Translations under genes and position numbers: made by a program
From: Dongibacter bovis
Lineage (GTDB): Bacteria > Bacillota > Negativicutes > Selenomonadales > Selenomonadaceae
Direction: 5' to 3'
Assembly (NCBI GenBank): GCA_902763085.1
Contig: CACWQW010000039.1
Span: 1 to 35,947 of the forward strand
DNA: 35,947 bases
Shown: piece after piece, positions 1 through 7,566 of the stretch
Numbering within the stretch: position 1 is the stretch's first letter
Layout: each line of letters begins with the position of its first letter
The notes under the pieces: generated by a model
Seen by the model: the letters and a program-made list of their open reading frames with translations, nothing else
Databases searched by the model: none
Told to the model about the DNA's origin: nothing

Positions 1-13
1 GCGATTCTCCTTT
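1..13 (-). promoter_or_regulatory. Ribosome binding site of a gene lying left of the window
   Basis: Read on the minus strand, positions 13 to 1 give AAAGGAGAATCGC, a good Shine-Dalgarno sequence placed so that a start codon would fall just outside the window. The AT-rich stretch up to about position 100 would then hold that gene's promoter, which I could not assign. Only the ribosome binding site is visible; the gene is inferred. Confidence 0.45.
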
Positions 14-141
14 GTGGTTGTGTTTTTGTGCAACTACATTTTACCACAAGGGTTCGCTATGGATTTTTAAGTGTTCAACTTAATTATACAATCCGCCGTA
101 TCTCAAAGCGGGCGCAAAACCTGTTCCTCTTTTCCTATCTG

Positions 142-150
142 TGATAAAAT
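142..150 (+). promoter_or_regulatory. Probable extended -10 promoter of the HD-GYP gene
   Basis: TGATAAAAT at 142-150 is an extended -10 element (TGn followed by TAAAAT). No good -35 box lies 17 bases upstream (TGTTCC at 122-127), which is tolerated with extended -10 promoters. It sits about 50 bases before the start codon at 203. Confidence 0.35.
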
Positions 151-202
151 AGAATAATATGAGTATTTCATTATACGGAATGCCTCGGAGGAATCTGCGT
201 CT

Positions 203-1240
203 ATGGACCTTATGCAACTGAAACAAATGTCGCTCCTCGTCGTGACCGGCGAGCCGACAGACTGCCAACAGCTGCAGCTTTATCTCGGGCGGAAGCTCCA
301 TGTGTCCTGTGTCGCCACGGGAGAAGAAGCCCTCACCCACCTGGAACGGCAGCCGGTCGATCTGCTGCTGCTCGCCGATCGTCTGCCCGACCGCAACAGC
401 TTCGATCTCCTGCGAACGATCCATGCCAAGGAACGGTACCGGGATCTTCCCATCATCATCGTGACGGACGACCACAGCCAGAAGACGGAAGCCGCGAGCG
501 CGATGGCGGGCGCATTCGATCTCATCCGCAAGCCGTTCATCCCCATCATCGTCGTCAAGAAGGTGGAGCAGGTGCTCGAGCTCGAGTACCTGAACAGGAA
601 CCTCGAGACGGAAGTCCGGCGGCAGACGGAGCTCGCGGCCGAGCGCCTCGCCTCCAGCCAGCGTCTCTACGAGGAGACGATCATGGCGCTCGCCAAGACC
701 GTCGACGCGAAGGACCGCTACACGCGCGGCCACTCGCAGCGCGTCGCGACCTATGCAAAGTTCCTCGCCCACCGACTCGGCTGGAGCCAGGAGGAGCAGC
801 AGCGCATCTACTACATGGGACTCCTGCACGACATCGGCAAGATCGGCGTCCCTGAGGCGATCCTGCGCAAGACGTCGCGTCTCACCGATGAGGAGTACGC
901 CATCATCAAGCAGCACACGATCATCGGCTACAACATCCTGAACTACGTCGCCGAATTCCCCGAGCTCAAGATTGGCGCCCGCTGGCACCACGAGCGCTAC
1001 GACGGGAACGGCTATCCGGACGCCCTCAAGGGCGACGCCATCCCCGTCTACGCGCGCATCATCGCCGTCGCCGATACGTACGACGCCATGACGTCGAAGC
1101 GGAGCTACCGCGACATCCTGCCTCAGGATGTCGTGCACCGGGAAATCGAGAAGGCCCGCGGGCAGCAGCTCGACCCGAGCTACGCAGACATCATGCTCCT
1201 GATCATCGACTCCGACAAGGGCTATCGCCTGCACGAATAA
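203..1240 (+). CDS. HD-GYP domain protein with a degenerate receiver domain
   Basis: The protein has 345 residues: an N-terminal CheY-like receiver fold (about 8-125), a short coiled linker (about 126-155) and a C-terminal HD-GYP domain (about 160-345). HD-GYP domains hydrolyse cyclic di-GMP. The catalytic motifs are present: H209-D210 in LLHDIGKIGVP, H262-H263-E264, and G270-Y271-P272. The receiver looks unable to take a phosphoryl group. Where the acidic pocket should be it has T15-G16, and Ala58 stands at the position of the phosphoacceptor Asp (VDLLLLADRLP), although Asp59 follows directly. The conserved Thr and the KP motif remain. The start is set by CGGAGGAA at 185-192. It stands alone between its own promoter and a terminator, with no histidine kinase nearby. 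Cyclic di-GMP hydrolysis is inferred from the family. Confidence 0.9.
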   Translation: MDLMQLKQMSLLVVTGEPTDCQQLQLYLGRKLHVSCVATGEEALTHLERQPVDLLLLADRLPDRNSFDLLRTIHAKERYRDLPIIIVTDDHSQKTEAASAMAGAFDLIRKPFIPIIVVKKVEQVLELEYLNRNLETEVRRQTELAAERLASSQRLYEETIMALAKTVDAKDRYTRGHSQRVATYAKFLAHRLGWSQEEQQRIYYMGLLHDIGKIGVPEAILRKTSRLTDEEYAIIKQHTIIGYNILNYVAEFPELKIGARWHHERYDGNGYPDALKGDAIPVYARIIAVADTYDAMTSKRSYRDILPQDVVHREIEKARGQQLDPSYADIMLLIIDSDKGYRLHE

Positions 1241-1295
1241 AAAAAAGCAGCACGGCTGCGGCAAGAACTTTCTGCCGCAGCCGTGCTGCTTTTTT
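1241..1295. terminator. Bidirectional intrinsic terminator
   Basis: A perfect inverted repeat of 17 to 18 base pairs (AGCAGCACGGCTGCGGCA and its complement, arms about 1246-1263 and 1273-1290) has a 9-base loop, an A run before it and TTTTTT after it. It can end transcription of the HD-GYP gene from the left and of the TRIC/metK unit from the right. Confidence 0.9.
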
Positions 1296-1314
1296 ATTGG
1301 TAGTGCGCGCCTCG

Positions 1315-1995
1315 TCAGCGCCGTGGCGCCTGCCGCCTCGCGGCGCGCCAGAAGAATCGTTCGGGGCGCGGATGGTAGAGATGCCAGCCGAACTGCAGGG
1401 CGCCCCAGCGCAGGAAGATCACGATCACGAAGCAGATCCACGCTCTGCCGCCCGCGCTCGCCGTGGGCCCGAGGAGACAGGCGGCGAGCGCGCCCACGAG
1501 CGACGCCGTCGCGTAGATATCCTTGTAGAGCACCGCCGGCATGCGCTGCGCGAGAAGGTCGCGCAGGACGCCGCCGCCCACGGCAGTGATGACGCCGAGC
1601 AATACGGGGAACAGGTAGGGATTCGCCGCCTGCGCCGCCCAGCCCGTGAGCATCCCCGTCACGGTGAACGAGGCGAGGCCAACCGTGTCGCAGACATTGT
1701 AGACCTGCAGGAGAAAATGCCTGCGCCGCCTCGAAAGCGGTAGCAGCGCGTAAAGGGCGGACACGAGGACGGCCGTCACGAGGGATAGCATGAAATCCGT
1801 CACGTGGCAGAGCGCCGTCGGCGGCGTGATACCCGCGAGCACGTCCCGCACGATGCCGCCGCCCACAGCCGTGAGCAGGGCGAGCACGAGGATGCCAAAG
1901 ATATCCATGCGCTTCTCGATGCCGACCACCGCGCCGGAAACCGCGAATGCGACGGTCCCCATACAATCGAAGATCTGCCAGGTCAGTCCATCCAT
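1315..1995 (-). CDS. TRIC-family cation channel protein (YicG/UPF0126 type)
   Basis: This 226-residue membrane protein consists of two similar halves. Each carries a Gly-rich motif followed by Arg-Asp (TAVGGGIVRD ending at residue 51 and TAVGGGVLRD ending at residue 146), the mark of the bacterial trimeric intracellular cation channel family. About seven hydrophobic helices can be seen, and the C-terminus is rich in Arg. Bacterial members have been shown to form K+-permeable homotrimers; the role in this organism is unknown. Its start lies 7 bases after the metK stop, so it is almost certainly cotranscribed with metK and under the same SAM riboswitch. That link is context, not proof of a SAM-related function. 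Confidence 0.85.
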   Translation of the reverse strand: MDGLTWQIFDCMGTVAFAVSGAVVGIEKRMDIFGILVLALLTAVGGGIVRDVLAGITPPTALCHVTDFMLSLVTAVLVSALYALLPLSRRRRHFLLQVYNVCDTVGLASFTVTGMLTGWAAQAANPYLFPVLLGVITAVGGGVLRDLLAQRMPAVLYKDIYATASLVGALAACLLGPTASAGGRAWICFVIVIFLRWGALQFGWHLYHPRPERFFWRAARRQAPRR

Positions 1996-2002
1996 GAGAG
2001 GC

Positions 2003-3193
2003 TCAAAGACCTGCTTCCTTCCTCAGTACATCCGCCTTATCCGTATGCTCCCACGGCAGGTCAACATCCGTGCGGCCGAAGTGGCCGTAAGCCGCCGTCT
2101 GCTTGTAGATGGGGCGACGCAGGTCGAGCATCTTGATGATGCCCGCCGGGCGCAGGTCGAAATGCTTTTTCGCCAGCTCCTCGATCGTCTCCTCCGGCAC
2201 CTTGTTCGTGCCGAACGTATCGACCATGACGGAGACCGGGTATGCCACGCCGATGGCGTAGGCGAGCTGGATCTCGCAGCGATCCGCGAGTCCTGCTGCG
2301 ACGATGTTCTTCGCGACGTAGCGCGCCGCATAGGCCGCGCTGCGGTCGACCTTCGTCGGGTCCTTGCCGGAGAACGCGCCGCCGCCGTGACGCGCCCAGC
2401 CGCCATAGGTGTCAACGATGATCTTGCGGCCCGTGAGGCCGGAGTCCCCCTGCGGACCGCCGATGACGAACTTGCCCGTCGGATTGACGAAGATGCGCGT
2501 CTTGTCCGAGAGGAGGTCTGCCGGCACGACGGCCTTGATGACCTGCTCGATGAGATCCTTGCGGATGGTTGCGAGCGCCACGTCCTCATCGTGCTGCGTG
2601 GAGATGACGATGGTATCGACAGCGACCGGCTTGCCATCCTCATAGAGGATCGTGACCTGCGTCTTGCCGTCCGGACGCAGGTACGGTAGCGTGCCGTCCT
2701 TGCGCACCTCCGCGAGGCGGCGAGCCAGACGATGCGCGAGCGCGATCGGCAGCGGCATGTACTCCGGCGTCTCGTTCGTCGCATAGCCGAACATCATGCC
2801 CTGGTCGCCGGCACCGATGGCATCCGCCGCGTCCATCTCACCCTCGCGCGCCTCGAGCGCCTGATTGACGCCCTGCGCGATGTCCGGCGACTGCTCGTCA
2901 AGCGAGACGAGGATGCCGCACGTCTCCGCGTCGAAGCCGTATTTCGCGCGCGTGTAGCCGATCTCCTTGACCGTCTTGCGGATGATGTGCGGGATATCGA
3001 CATAGCACTTCGTCGAGATCTCGCCGACGACATGCACCTGGCCCGTCGTCACGAGCGTCTCGCACGCGACGCGCCCCTCCGGGTCCTGCGCGAGGATCGC
3101 GTCGAGGATCGCATCGGAGATCTGATCTGCCATCTTATCCGGATGGCCCTCGGTCACCGATTCCGAGGTAAAGTACATACGTTTTTTGCTCAT
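2003..3193 (-). CDS. metK: S-adenosylmethionine synthase
   Basis: The 396-residue enzyme makes S-adenosylmethionine from methionine and ATP in the cytoplasm. The two family signatures are present: [12 protein letters not shown] at 127-138 and GGGAFSGKD at 270-278. The N-terminal [13 protein letters not shown] motif carries the ATP-binding and catalytic His. Length and ends fit the family. The ATG at 3193 is chosen because AGGAGGAACACC lies directly before it; an upstream in-frame extension to 3238 has no family similarity. A SAM-I riboswitch with a terminator lies in the leader (3364-3505), so product feedback on transcription is expected. The TRIC-family gene follows after 7 bases. Confidence 0.97.
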   Translation of the reverse strand: MSKKRMYFTSESVTEGHPDKMADQISDAILDAILAQDPEGRVACETLVTTGQVHVVGEISTKCYVDIPHIIRKTVKEIGYTRAKYGFDAETCGILVSLDEQSPDIAQGVNQALEAREGEMDAADAIGAGDQGMMFGYATNETPEYMPLPIALAHRLARRLAEVRKDGTLPYLRPDGKTQVTILYEDGKPVAVDTIVISTQHDEDVALATIRKDLIEQVIKAVVPADLLSDKTRIFVNPTGKFVIGGPQGDSGLTGRKIIVDTYGGWARHGGGAFSGKDPTKVDRSAAYAARYVAKNIVAAGLADRCEIQLAYAIGVAYPVSVMVDTFGTNKVPEETIEELAKKHFDLRPAGIIKMLDLRRPIYKQTAAYGHFGRTDVDLPWEHTDKADVLRKEAGL

Positions 3194-3363
3194 GGTGTTC
3201 CTCCTTGTCAACAACGCGCAATCTCCGCACGCCGCCATCGCTGAAAGCAGCTGCCGTGCGCCGCTCTTGAACGAGCTGCCGCGCGGCTTTCTTGCCCTGC
3301 CACTTCCAGCAAATGAAACCGACCTCCGCCGAACATTCCGTCTCCATTATCAACCGCGCCATA
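3194..3363 (-). other. metK leader between riboswitch terminator and start codon
   Basis: About 170 bases of untranslated leader separate the riboswitch terminator from the metK start codon. A 75-codon open frame (ATG at 3362) crosses it and runs into metK, but it has no ribosome binding site and no recognisable similarity, so I do not call it. I see no other structure apart from the metK ribosome binding site. Confidence 0.5.
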
Positions 3364-3394
3364 AGAAAAAGCCCTCTATAAAGAGAGAGCTTTT
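3364..3394 (-). terminator. Riboswitch-controlled terminator before metK
   Basis: On the minus strand GCTCTCT - CTTTAT - AGAGGGC forms a short hairpin followed by CTTTTTCTT. The aptamer's 3' segment GATGAGAG just upstream can pair with CTCTC of this hairpin to make an antiterminator, the usual arrangement for SAM-I off switches. The pairing is inferred by eye. Confidence 0.75.
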
Positions 3395-3399
3395 CTTTC

Positions 3400-3505
3400 C
3401 ACTCTCATCTTATAGGTAGAACCTAACGGAATTGGCACCGTTTTGCTTTCGCAAGGGTTGCCGCAGCTTCATAGGGCCAGTCCCTCCACTGCTTTATCCG
3501 TCATG
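3400..3505 (-). promoter_or_regulatory. SAM-I (S-box) riboswitch upstream of metK
   Basis: Read on the minus strand, the conserved core is clear. GCAGTGGAGGGACTGGCCC (about 3475-3493) is followed by TATGAAGCTGCGGCAACCC, a P3 hairpin TTGCGAAAGCAA, the GGTGCCAATTCCG element at about 3427-3440, a small P4 hairpin TAGGTTCTACCTA, and then GATGAGAG. This is the class I SAM-binding fold. The expected P1 helix is not obvious: the 5' side (GACGGATAAA) does not pair well with the 3' side (TAAGATGAGAG). The 5' side also contains the stop codon of the upstream phytase gene. Identity as SAM-I is confident; full function is less so. Confidence 0.9.
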
Positions 3506-4351
3506 CCGCGCGAGCCATTCAGACCAGCGCGGTGCGCCTGCCCGCCGCTCCCGCGCGTACTGCGCGAAGAGCCAGATCCCCGTCATGATCTCTGGGCGCA
3601 GATGCAGATCAGCCCCGCCCGCCGCCAGCTGATGCGACAGCGCATCAGAAAGCGCTACCTCGGGATGGCGCAGCAGCTCTGTCAGCACGAGGAACGTCGT
3701 CGTGCGCCCCATGCCCGCCTGGCAGTGGAAATGAAGCCAGGCATCCGGCGGCAGCTCGTCATAAAATGCGAGAAAGGCATCGATGGCTGCTGGCTCCGGC
3801 CAACGCATATCCGTTGCGGCGATACGTACGGGGATGAATCCCGCCGCAGCCGCGGCCTGCTCCTCCGTCTCATAGGCCGAGGCGCGGAACGTGACAGGCC
3901 GCATGCCAGAGACGAGATCGAAGCGCCCCATCGGCGAAGCCGTGACCTCGGTGGAGACGGCTTCGGCGAGACGCTGCTGCTCGTCCTGCTGTACGGCTGC
4001 CGCGTCGCGGCCGCGGTTCGCGGCATTCATCGCTGTGTGCCAGCTCACGGCATACGCTTTCCCTGCCGCAGTGAGCAGATACCCATGGCTCTCTTGCCGC
4101 AGGTCGATGAGATAGATGGGCTGTGCACCTGCCACCGCGCGCAGCCGCATGGCGAGTGGCTGCAGACTCGTCCGCGTCGGCTGGCCGCTGCCGGAGGCGG
4201 CGAGATCACGAAGCATGCGGAAATTCCCCGGCAGCGCATCCGCACCAGCAACGGCGTCGAGACGCCAGGCCGGTGTGACAAAAGGCGCCGCAAGCGCCGT
4301 CGGAATCTGCGCGAGCAGGACAAGCAGGGAAAACAGAAAGCGCGCCCCCAT
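3494..4351 (-). CDS. Secreted PTP-like phytase (myo-inositol polyphosphate phosphatase)
   Basis: The 285-residue protein starts with a signal peptide (hydrophobic residues 5-22, likely cut after ALA-A). The protein tyrosine phosphatase P-loop is HCQAGMGRTT, with Cys210 as nucleophile and Arg216. A general acid Asp181 lies in TDMRWPEP, and the segments IDLRQESHGYL (82-92) and FLAFYDELPPDAWLHFHC match what I recall of the Selenomonas ruminantium phytase PhyA. Such enzymes release phosphate stepwise from phytate outside the cytoplasm. The ATG at 4351 has GGGAG six bases upstream. An in-frame ATG at 4357 overlaps the coaBC stop as ATGA but sits directly against the Shine-Dalgarno. It is the last gene before the metK riboswitch, and its stop codon lies inside that element. 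Family assignment is strong; the substrate is inferred. Confidence 0.88.
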   Translation of the reverse strand: MGARFLFSLLVLLAQIPTALAAPFVTPAWRLDAVAGADALPGNFRMLRDLAASGSGQPTRTSLQPLAMRLRAVAGAQPIYLIDLRQESHGYLLTAAGKAYAVSWHTAMNAANRGRDAAAVQQDEQQRLAEAVSTEVTASPMGRFDLVSGMRPVTFRASAYETEEQAAAAAGFIPVRIAATDMRWPEPAAIDAFLAFYDELPPDAWLHFHCQAGMGRTTTFLVLTELLRHPEVALSDALSHQLAAGGADLHLRPEIMTGIWLFAQYARERRAGAPRWSEWLARHDG

Positions 4352-4353
4352 AG

Positions 4354-5565
4354 TCATCTCCCGAGCGCCGCCGCGACGTGGTCGAGGATCACGTCCGCGA
4401 GCTGGCGCTTGCCCATGAGCGGATACTCCGTGCATGCGCCGTCGCGCGCAAGGATGGTCACGCAGTTCGTGTCCGCAGAGAAACCAGCGTCCTTGCGGCT
4501 CACATCGTTGGCGACGATGAAATCGAGATTCTTCTTCTCGAGCTTGGCGCGCGCATAGTCGAGCACATGCTCCGTCTCCGCCGCGAAGCCGACGAGCAGC
4601 TGATGCGTCTTCTTCTCCCCGAGCTCCCTGAGGATATCGGGGTTGCGCACGAGCTCGAGGGTGAGGCCGCCCTCCTGCTTCTTGATCTTCTGCCCGGCAT
4701 ACGCCTTTGGCCGATAGTCGGCGACGGCCGCCGCCTTGATGACGGCGTCGACCGCATCGAAAGCGCGGAGCACGGCCTCGCGCATCTCGAGCGCCGTTTC
4801 GACACGGACGCAGTCGACGCCCTCCGGCACGGGCAGACTGCCCGGCCCCGCGACGAGCGTGACATGGGCGCCGCGCGCCTGTGCGGCCGCCGCGACAGCA
4901 AAGCCCATCTTGCCCGTCGAACGGTTGCCGAGATAGCGCACGGGATCGAGCGGCTCCCTCGTGCCGCCCGCCGTCACGAGGATATTCCTTCCCACGAGAT
5001 CCTTTGCGTCCGCAGCATCAGAGAGGAACGTCGTAAGCGCCGCTACAATGTCAACAGGCTCAGGCAGGCGTCCGCGCCCACTCGTCCCGCAGGCGAGCTT
5101 GCCGCTCGCGGGCTCGATGATATGGACGCCGCGCGCGCGCAGGCGTGCGATGTTCTCCTGCGTCGCGGGATGCTCATACATCGCCGTATTCATCGCGGGC
5201 GCAAGGAACACAGGCGCGCGCGTCGCAAGCAGCGTCGTCGTAAGCATGTCGTCCGCCATGCCGTATGACGCCTTCGCGAGGAAATTTGCCGTCGCGGGCG
5301 CGACGAGCACGAGATCCGCGAGGCGCGCGAGCGCGATATGCTCCACCCGATACTGTGTGACCTTCGCCCACATATCGGTGACGACGGGCGCGCCGCTCAT
5401 CTCGCGGAACGTGAGCTCCGTGACGAAATTCTGCGCGCCGCGCGTCATGATGACGTGAACGTGGGCGCCCGCCTTCTTCAGGCGGCTCACGATCTCGACG
5501 GCCTTGTAGGCGGCAATGCCGCCCGTCACGCCGAGGACGACGTGCTTCCCTTCCCAGACAGACAT
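4354..5565 (-). CDS. coaBC: Bifunctional phosphopantothenoylcysteine decarboxylase/phosphopantothenate-cysteine ligase
   Basis: The protein has 403 residues and carries out two consecutive steps of coenzyme A synthesis: joining cysteine to 4'-phosphopantothenate, then FMN-dependent decarboxylation. The N-terminal CoaC domain has VTGGIAAYKA, the active His76 (RVEHIALA), the PAMN motif (123-126) and the flap Cys159 in GKLACGTSGRGR. The CoaB domain begins near 190 with ILVTAGGTREPLDPVR and contains KIKK (293-296), including the conserved Lys. It begins 3 bases after rpoZ and ends overlapping the phytase start region, as part of the dapF operon. Confidence 0.95.
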   Translation of the reverse strand: MSVWEGKHVVLGVTGGIAAYKAVEIVSRLKKAGAHVHVIMTRGAQNFVTELTFREMSGAPVVTDMWAKVTQYRVEHIALARLADLVLVAPATANFLAKASYGMADDMLTTTLLATRAPVFLAPAMNTAMYEHPATQENIARLRARGVHIIEPASGKLACGTSGRGRLPEPVDIVAALTTFLSDAADAKDLVGRNILVTAGGTREPLDPVRYLGNRSTGKMGFAVAAAAQARGAHVTLVAGPGSLPVPEGVDCVRVETALEMREAVLRAFDAVDAVIKAAAVADYRPKAYAGQKIKKQEGGLTLELVRNPDILRELGEKKTHQLLVGFAAETEHVLDYARAKLEKKNLDFIVANDVSRKDAGFSADTNCVTILARDGACTEYPLMGKRQLADVILDHVAAALGR

Positions 5566-5568
5566 CGG

Positions 5569-5796
5569 TTACTGCTCTTTCTTGATGACGTAGTTGATCT
5601 TGCCCTCGGCGATCTCCTCGAGGGCATTCGTGACGTTCTTCGTCGACTGGAGCTCCGCCTGCGGCTCCGCGCCGTCCAGGAGCTGACGCGCGCGTTTGGC
5701 ACCGCAGACGACGAGACCGTAGCGGCTGTCGACCTTCGTCATCAGATAATCCGTCGACGGATTGACCATGCTCATGACCTGATTCTGTTTCTTCAT
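5569..5796 (-). CDS. rpoZ: DNA-directed RNA polymerase omega subunit
   Basis: This 75-residue protein has the omega-subunit pattern: an N-terminal Pro-Ser segment (MVNPSTDYLMTKVDSRY), then VVCGAKRARQL, then a short acidic helix and NYVIKKEQ at the end. It helps assemble and stabilise RNA polymerase. The gmk-rpoZ-coaBC order is common in Firmicutes. Its ATG (5796) overlaps the natural gmk stop as ATGA, which points to translational coupling. Confidence 0.93.
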   Translation of the reverse strand: MKKQNQVMSMVNPSTDYLMTKVDSRYGLVVCGAKRARQLLDGAEPQAELQSTKNVTNALEEIAEGKINYVIKKEQ

Positions 5797-6370
5797 TCTT
5801 TCTCCAGCTCCTCAAAAAGATTGCCGTGATGATATCCTGGATCGTGGCGACGGCGCGCTCGACGGTGTCGTTCACGACGACGTACTGATAGCGCCTGCCG
5901 ATGGCGATCTCTTTCCTCGCGCTTCCCATGCGCCGCGCGAGGCTCTCCTCCGTCTCGGAACCGCGGCCGCGCAGGCGGTGCTCCAGCTCCTCGATGGACG
6001 GAGGCAGCAGGAAGATGAACAGCCCGTCCGGGCATTTCTCCATGACGTTCAGGGCGCCCTGAATGTCGATCTCGAGCAGGATATCCTGCCCCGCCGCGCG
6101 CCGCTCCTCGATCTTCTTGAGCGGCGTCCCGTAGTAGTTGCCGTAGACATTCGCATGCTCGAGGAAGCCTCCCTCCCCGATGAGCTGCTCGAACTTCTCC
6201 TTCGTCAGAAAGTAGTAGTTCTTGCCATCCACCTCGCCGTCCCGCGGCGCGCGCGTCGTGGCGGAGATGGAGTAGGCAAGCTCCGGTGTCTTCGCGAGGA
6301 GCTCGCTGCACACGGTTCCCTTGCCTGTGCCGGACGGGCCGGATACGACGATCAGCATTCCCTTCCTCAT
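5793..6370 (-). CDS. gmk: Guanylate kinase (3' end frameshifted in this sequence)
   Basis: Guanylate kinase converts GMP to GDP with ATP. The Walker A loop is GPSGTGKGT (11-19). The GMP-binding segment has [21 protein letters not shown], and the core runs unbroken to about residue 183 ([10 protein letters not shown]). After that the given frame has no stop and would run through rpoZ into coaBC to 5174. An AAAAA run lies at 5814-5818 (TTTTT on the coding strand). With one more base there the protein would end IFFEELEKE at a TGA (5793-5795) overlapping the rpoZ start, a normal length and a normal operon junction. I therefore give the gene this end. The start ATG at 6370 overlaps the remA stop as ATGA. 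Confidence 0.9.
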
Positions 6371-6666
6371 ACGTCCGCCTCCCGATCTTCCTCCGCCGTT
6401 TCACGGAGCTCCTCTACCGCATCATCGTTATCCACGATGCGATGTGCTACCGTCTCCGGCTGCACGGCGGAGAGGATGACGTGATCGCTGTCCGTGACGA
6501 CGACGGCGCGCGTCCGCCGCCCATACGTCGCATCGATGAGACGCTGCGCATCGCGCGCCTCCTGGATGATGCGCTTGATGGGCGCAGACTCCGGGCTCAC
6601 GATGGCGATGATGCGGTTGGCGGATACGATGTTGCCAAAACCGATATTGATGAGTTTGATATCCAT
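6367..6666 (-). CDS. remA: RemA-family regulator (DUF370)
   Basis: This 99-residue protein matches the RemA/YlzA family: [20 protein letters not shown] at the start, then [18 protein letters not shown] and [21 protein letters not shown]. In Bacillus subtilis RemA is a DNA-binding activator of biofilm matrix genes; in other Firmicutes the gene also sits next to gmk, as here. The acidic C-terminal tail (about 80-99) goes beyond the conserved core. It lies 10 bases after yicC and overlaps gmk by 4 bases. The family is sure; its targets here are unknown. Confidence 0.92.
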   Translation of the reverse strand: MDIKLINIGFGNIVSANRIIAIVSPESAPIKRIIQEARDAQRLIDATYGRRTRAVVVTDSDHVILSAVQPETVAHRIVDNDDAVEELRETAEEDREADV

Positions 6667-6676
6667 GATATCCTCC

Positions 6677-7561
6677 CTACTCGATGTTCTGCACCTGTTC
6701 GCGCAGCTTCTCGATCTCGCTCTTCAGATCGACGACGAGCTGCGCCGCCTGGGCGTGGCTGCATTTCGAGCCGATGGTATTCGCCTCGCGGTTCATCTCC
6801 TGGATGAGGAAGTCGAGCTTCCGTCCGACGGGGCCGTCCGCGCCGGCGAGGATCGCGCGCAACTGTGCGAAATGGCTGCGCAGCCGCACGGTCTCTTCCG
6901 TATAGTCGACCTTGTCGGCATAGAGTGCCGTCTCCTGGATGATGCGGCTTTCGTCGATGCCCTGCGTCTCCAGGAGCCCCTTGAGGAGTTCCTCCAGGTG
7001 GTCGCGATGCGCGGAGACGATATCCGGGGCGAGTGCTTCGAGTGCTCCCGTGAGCCGCTCGAGCTCCGTCAGGCGCCGGGAGAAGTCCTCCGCAAGCGCC
7101 GCGCCCTCCGTCCGCCGCATCGCATCGAGCCCGGCGAGCGCGTCGCGGACGGCATCCATGAGCACAGGCTCCCCCTCGGCAAACGAGCCGCTCTCCTCTA
7201 CCGTCAGGATGTCCGGATAGGCTGCGAGCTGCTGCACATCGTCGGGGCGCGCCAGGTGCAGAGCATCGCTCAGCTCGTTGAGCGCCTGCTGATACGCGCG
7301 GGCGAGTGCGTGGTTGCAGCGCACGGTGACGCTGCTCTCGCGCAGGTCCGTCAGCGTGAGGAAGAGGTCGACCTTCCCGCGGGAGACCGTCTCCTTCACA
7401 GCCTGACGCAGACGCATCTCAAAAGGCGCGAGCAGCGCCGGCGCGTGGACCGTGATGTCGAGATAGCGCTGGTTGACGGTCTTGACCGCCGCCTTGACCT
7501 TGAAGCTCTCGTTCTCTGCTACGGCTTCCCCGTAGCCCGTCATGCTCCTGAGCACTCCCAT
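6677..7561 (-). CDS. yicC: YicC family endoribonuclease
   Basis: This 294-residue protein carries the family's N-terminal signature RSMTGYGEA, a central helical region, and the C-terminal DUF1732-type block with [30 protein letters not shown] and [20 protein letters not shown]. YicC in E. coli and YloC in B. subtilis are ribonucleases. The ATG at 7561 is chosen because the family begins at this point and dapF stops 5 bases before; the frame's upstream extension lies inside dapF. It keeps the usual order yicC-remA-gmk-rpoZ-coaBC. Confidence 0.92.
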   Translation of the reverse strand: MGVLRSMTGYGEAVAENESFKVKAAVKTVNQRYLDITVHAPALLAPFEMRLRQAVKETVSRGKVDLFLTLTDLRESSVTVRCNHALARAYQQALNELSDALHLARPDDVQQLAAYPDILTVEESGSFAEGEPVLMDAVRDALAGLDAMRRTEGAALAEDFSRRLTELERLTGALEALAPDIVSAHRDHLEELLKGLLETQGIDESRIIQETALYADKVDYTEETVRLRSHFAQLRAILAGADGPVGRKLDFLIQEMNREANTIGSKCSHAQAAQLVVDLKSEIEKLREQVQNIE

Positions 7562-7566
7562 GGTAC

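Noticed and set aside
1246..1290. Inverted repeat as a recombination or attachment site
   Set aside because: The flanking A and T runs and its place between convergent genes mark it as a terminator.
80..1966. 628-codon open frame on the minus strand opposite the HD-GYP and TRIC genes
   Set aside because: Arg/Ala-rich low-complexity translation with no domain. It is the mirror frame of well-supported genes and crosses the bidirectional terminator. High GC makes such frames common here.
3135..3362. 75-codon open frame in the metK leader
   Set aside because: No ribosome binding site, no similarity, and it runs into metK in another frame.
5174..6370. 398-residue guanylate kinase fusion protein
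   Set aside because: The extra 210 residues are rpoZ and coaBC sequence read in the wrong frame; a one-base fault in an A run explains it.
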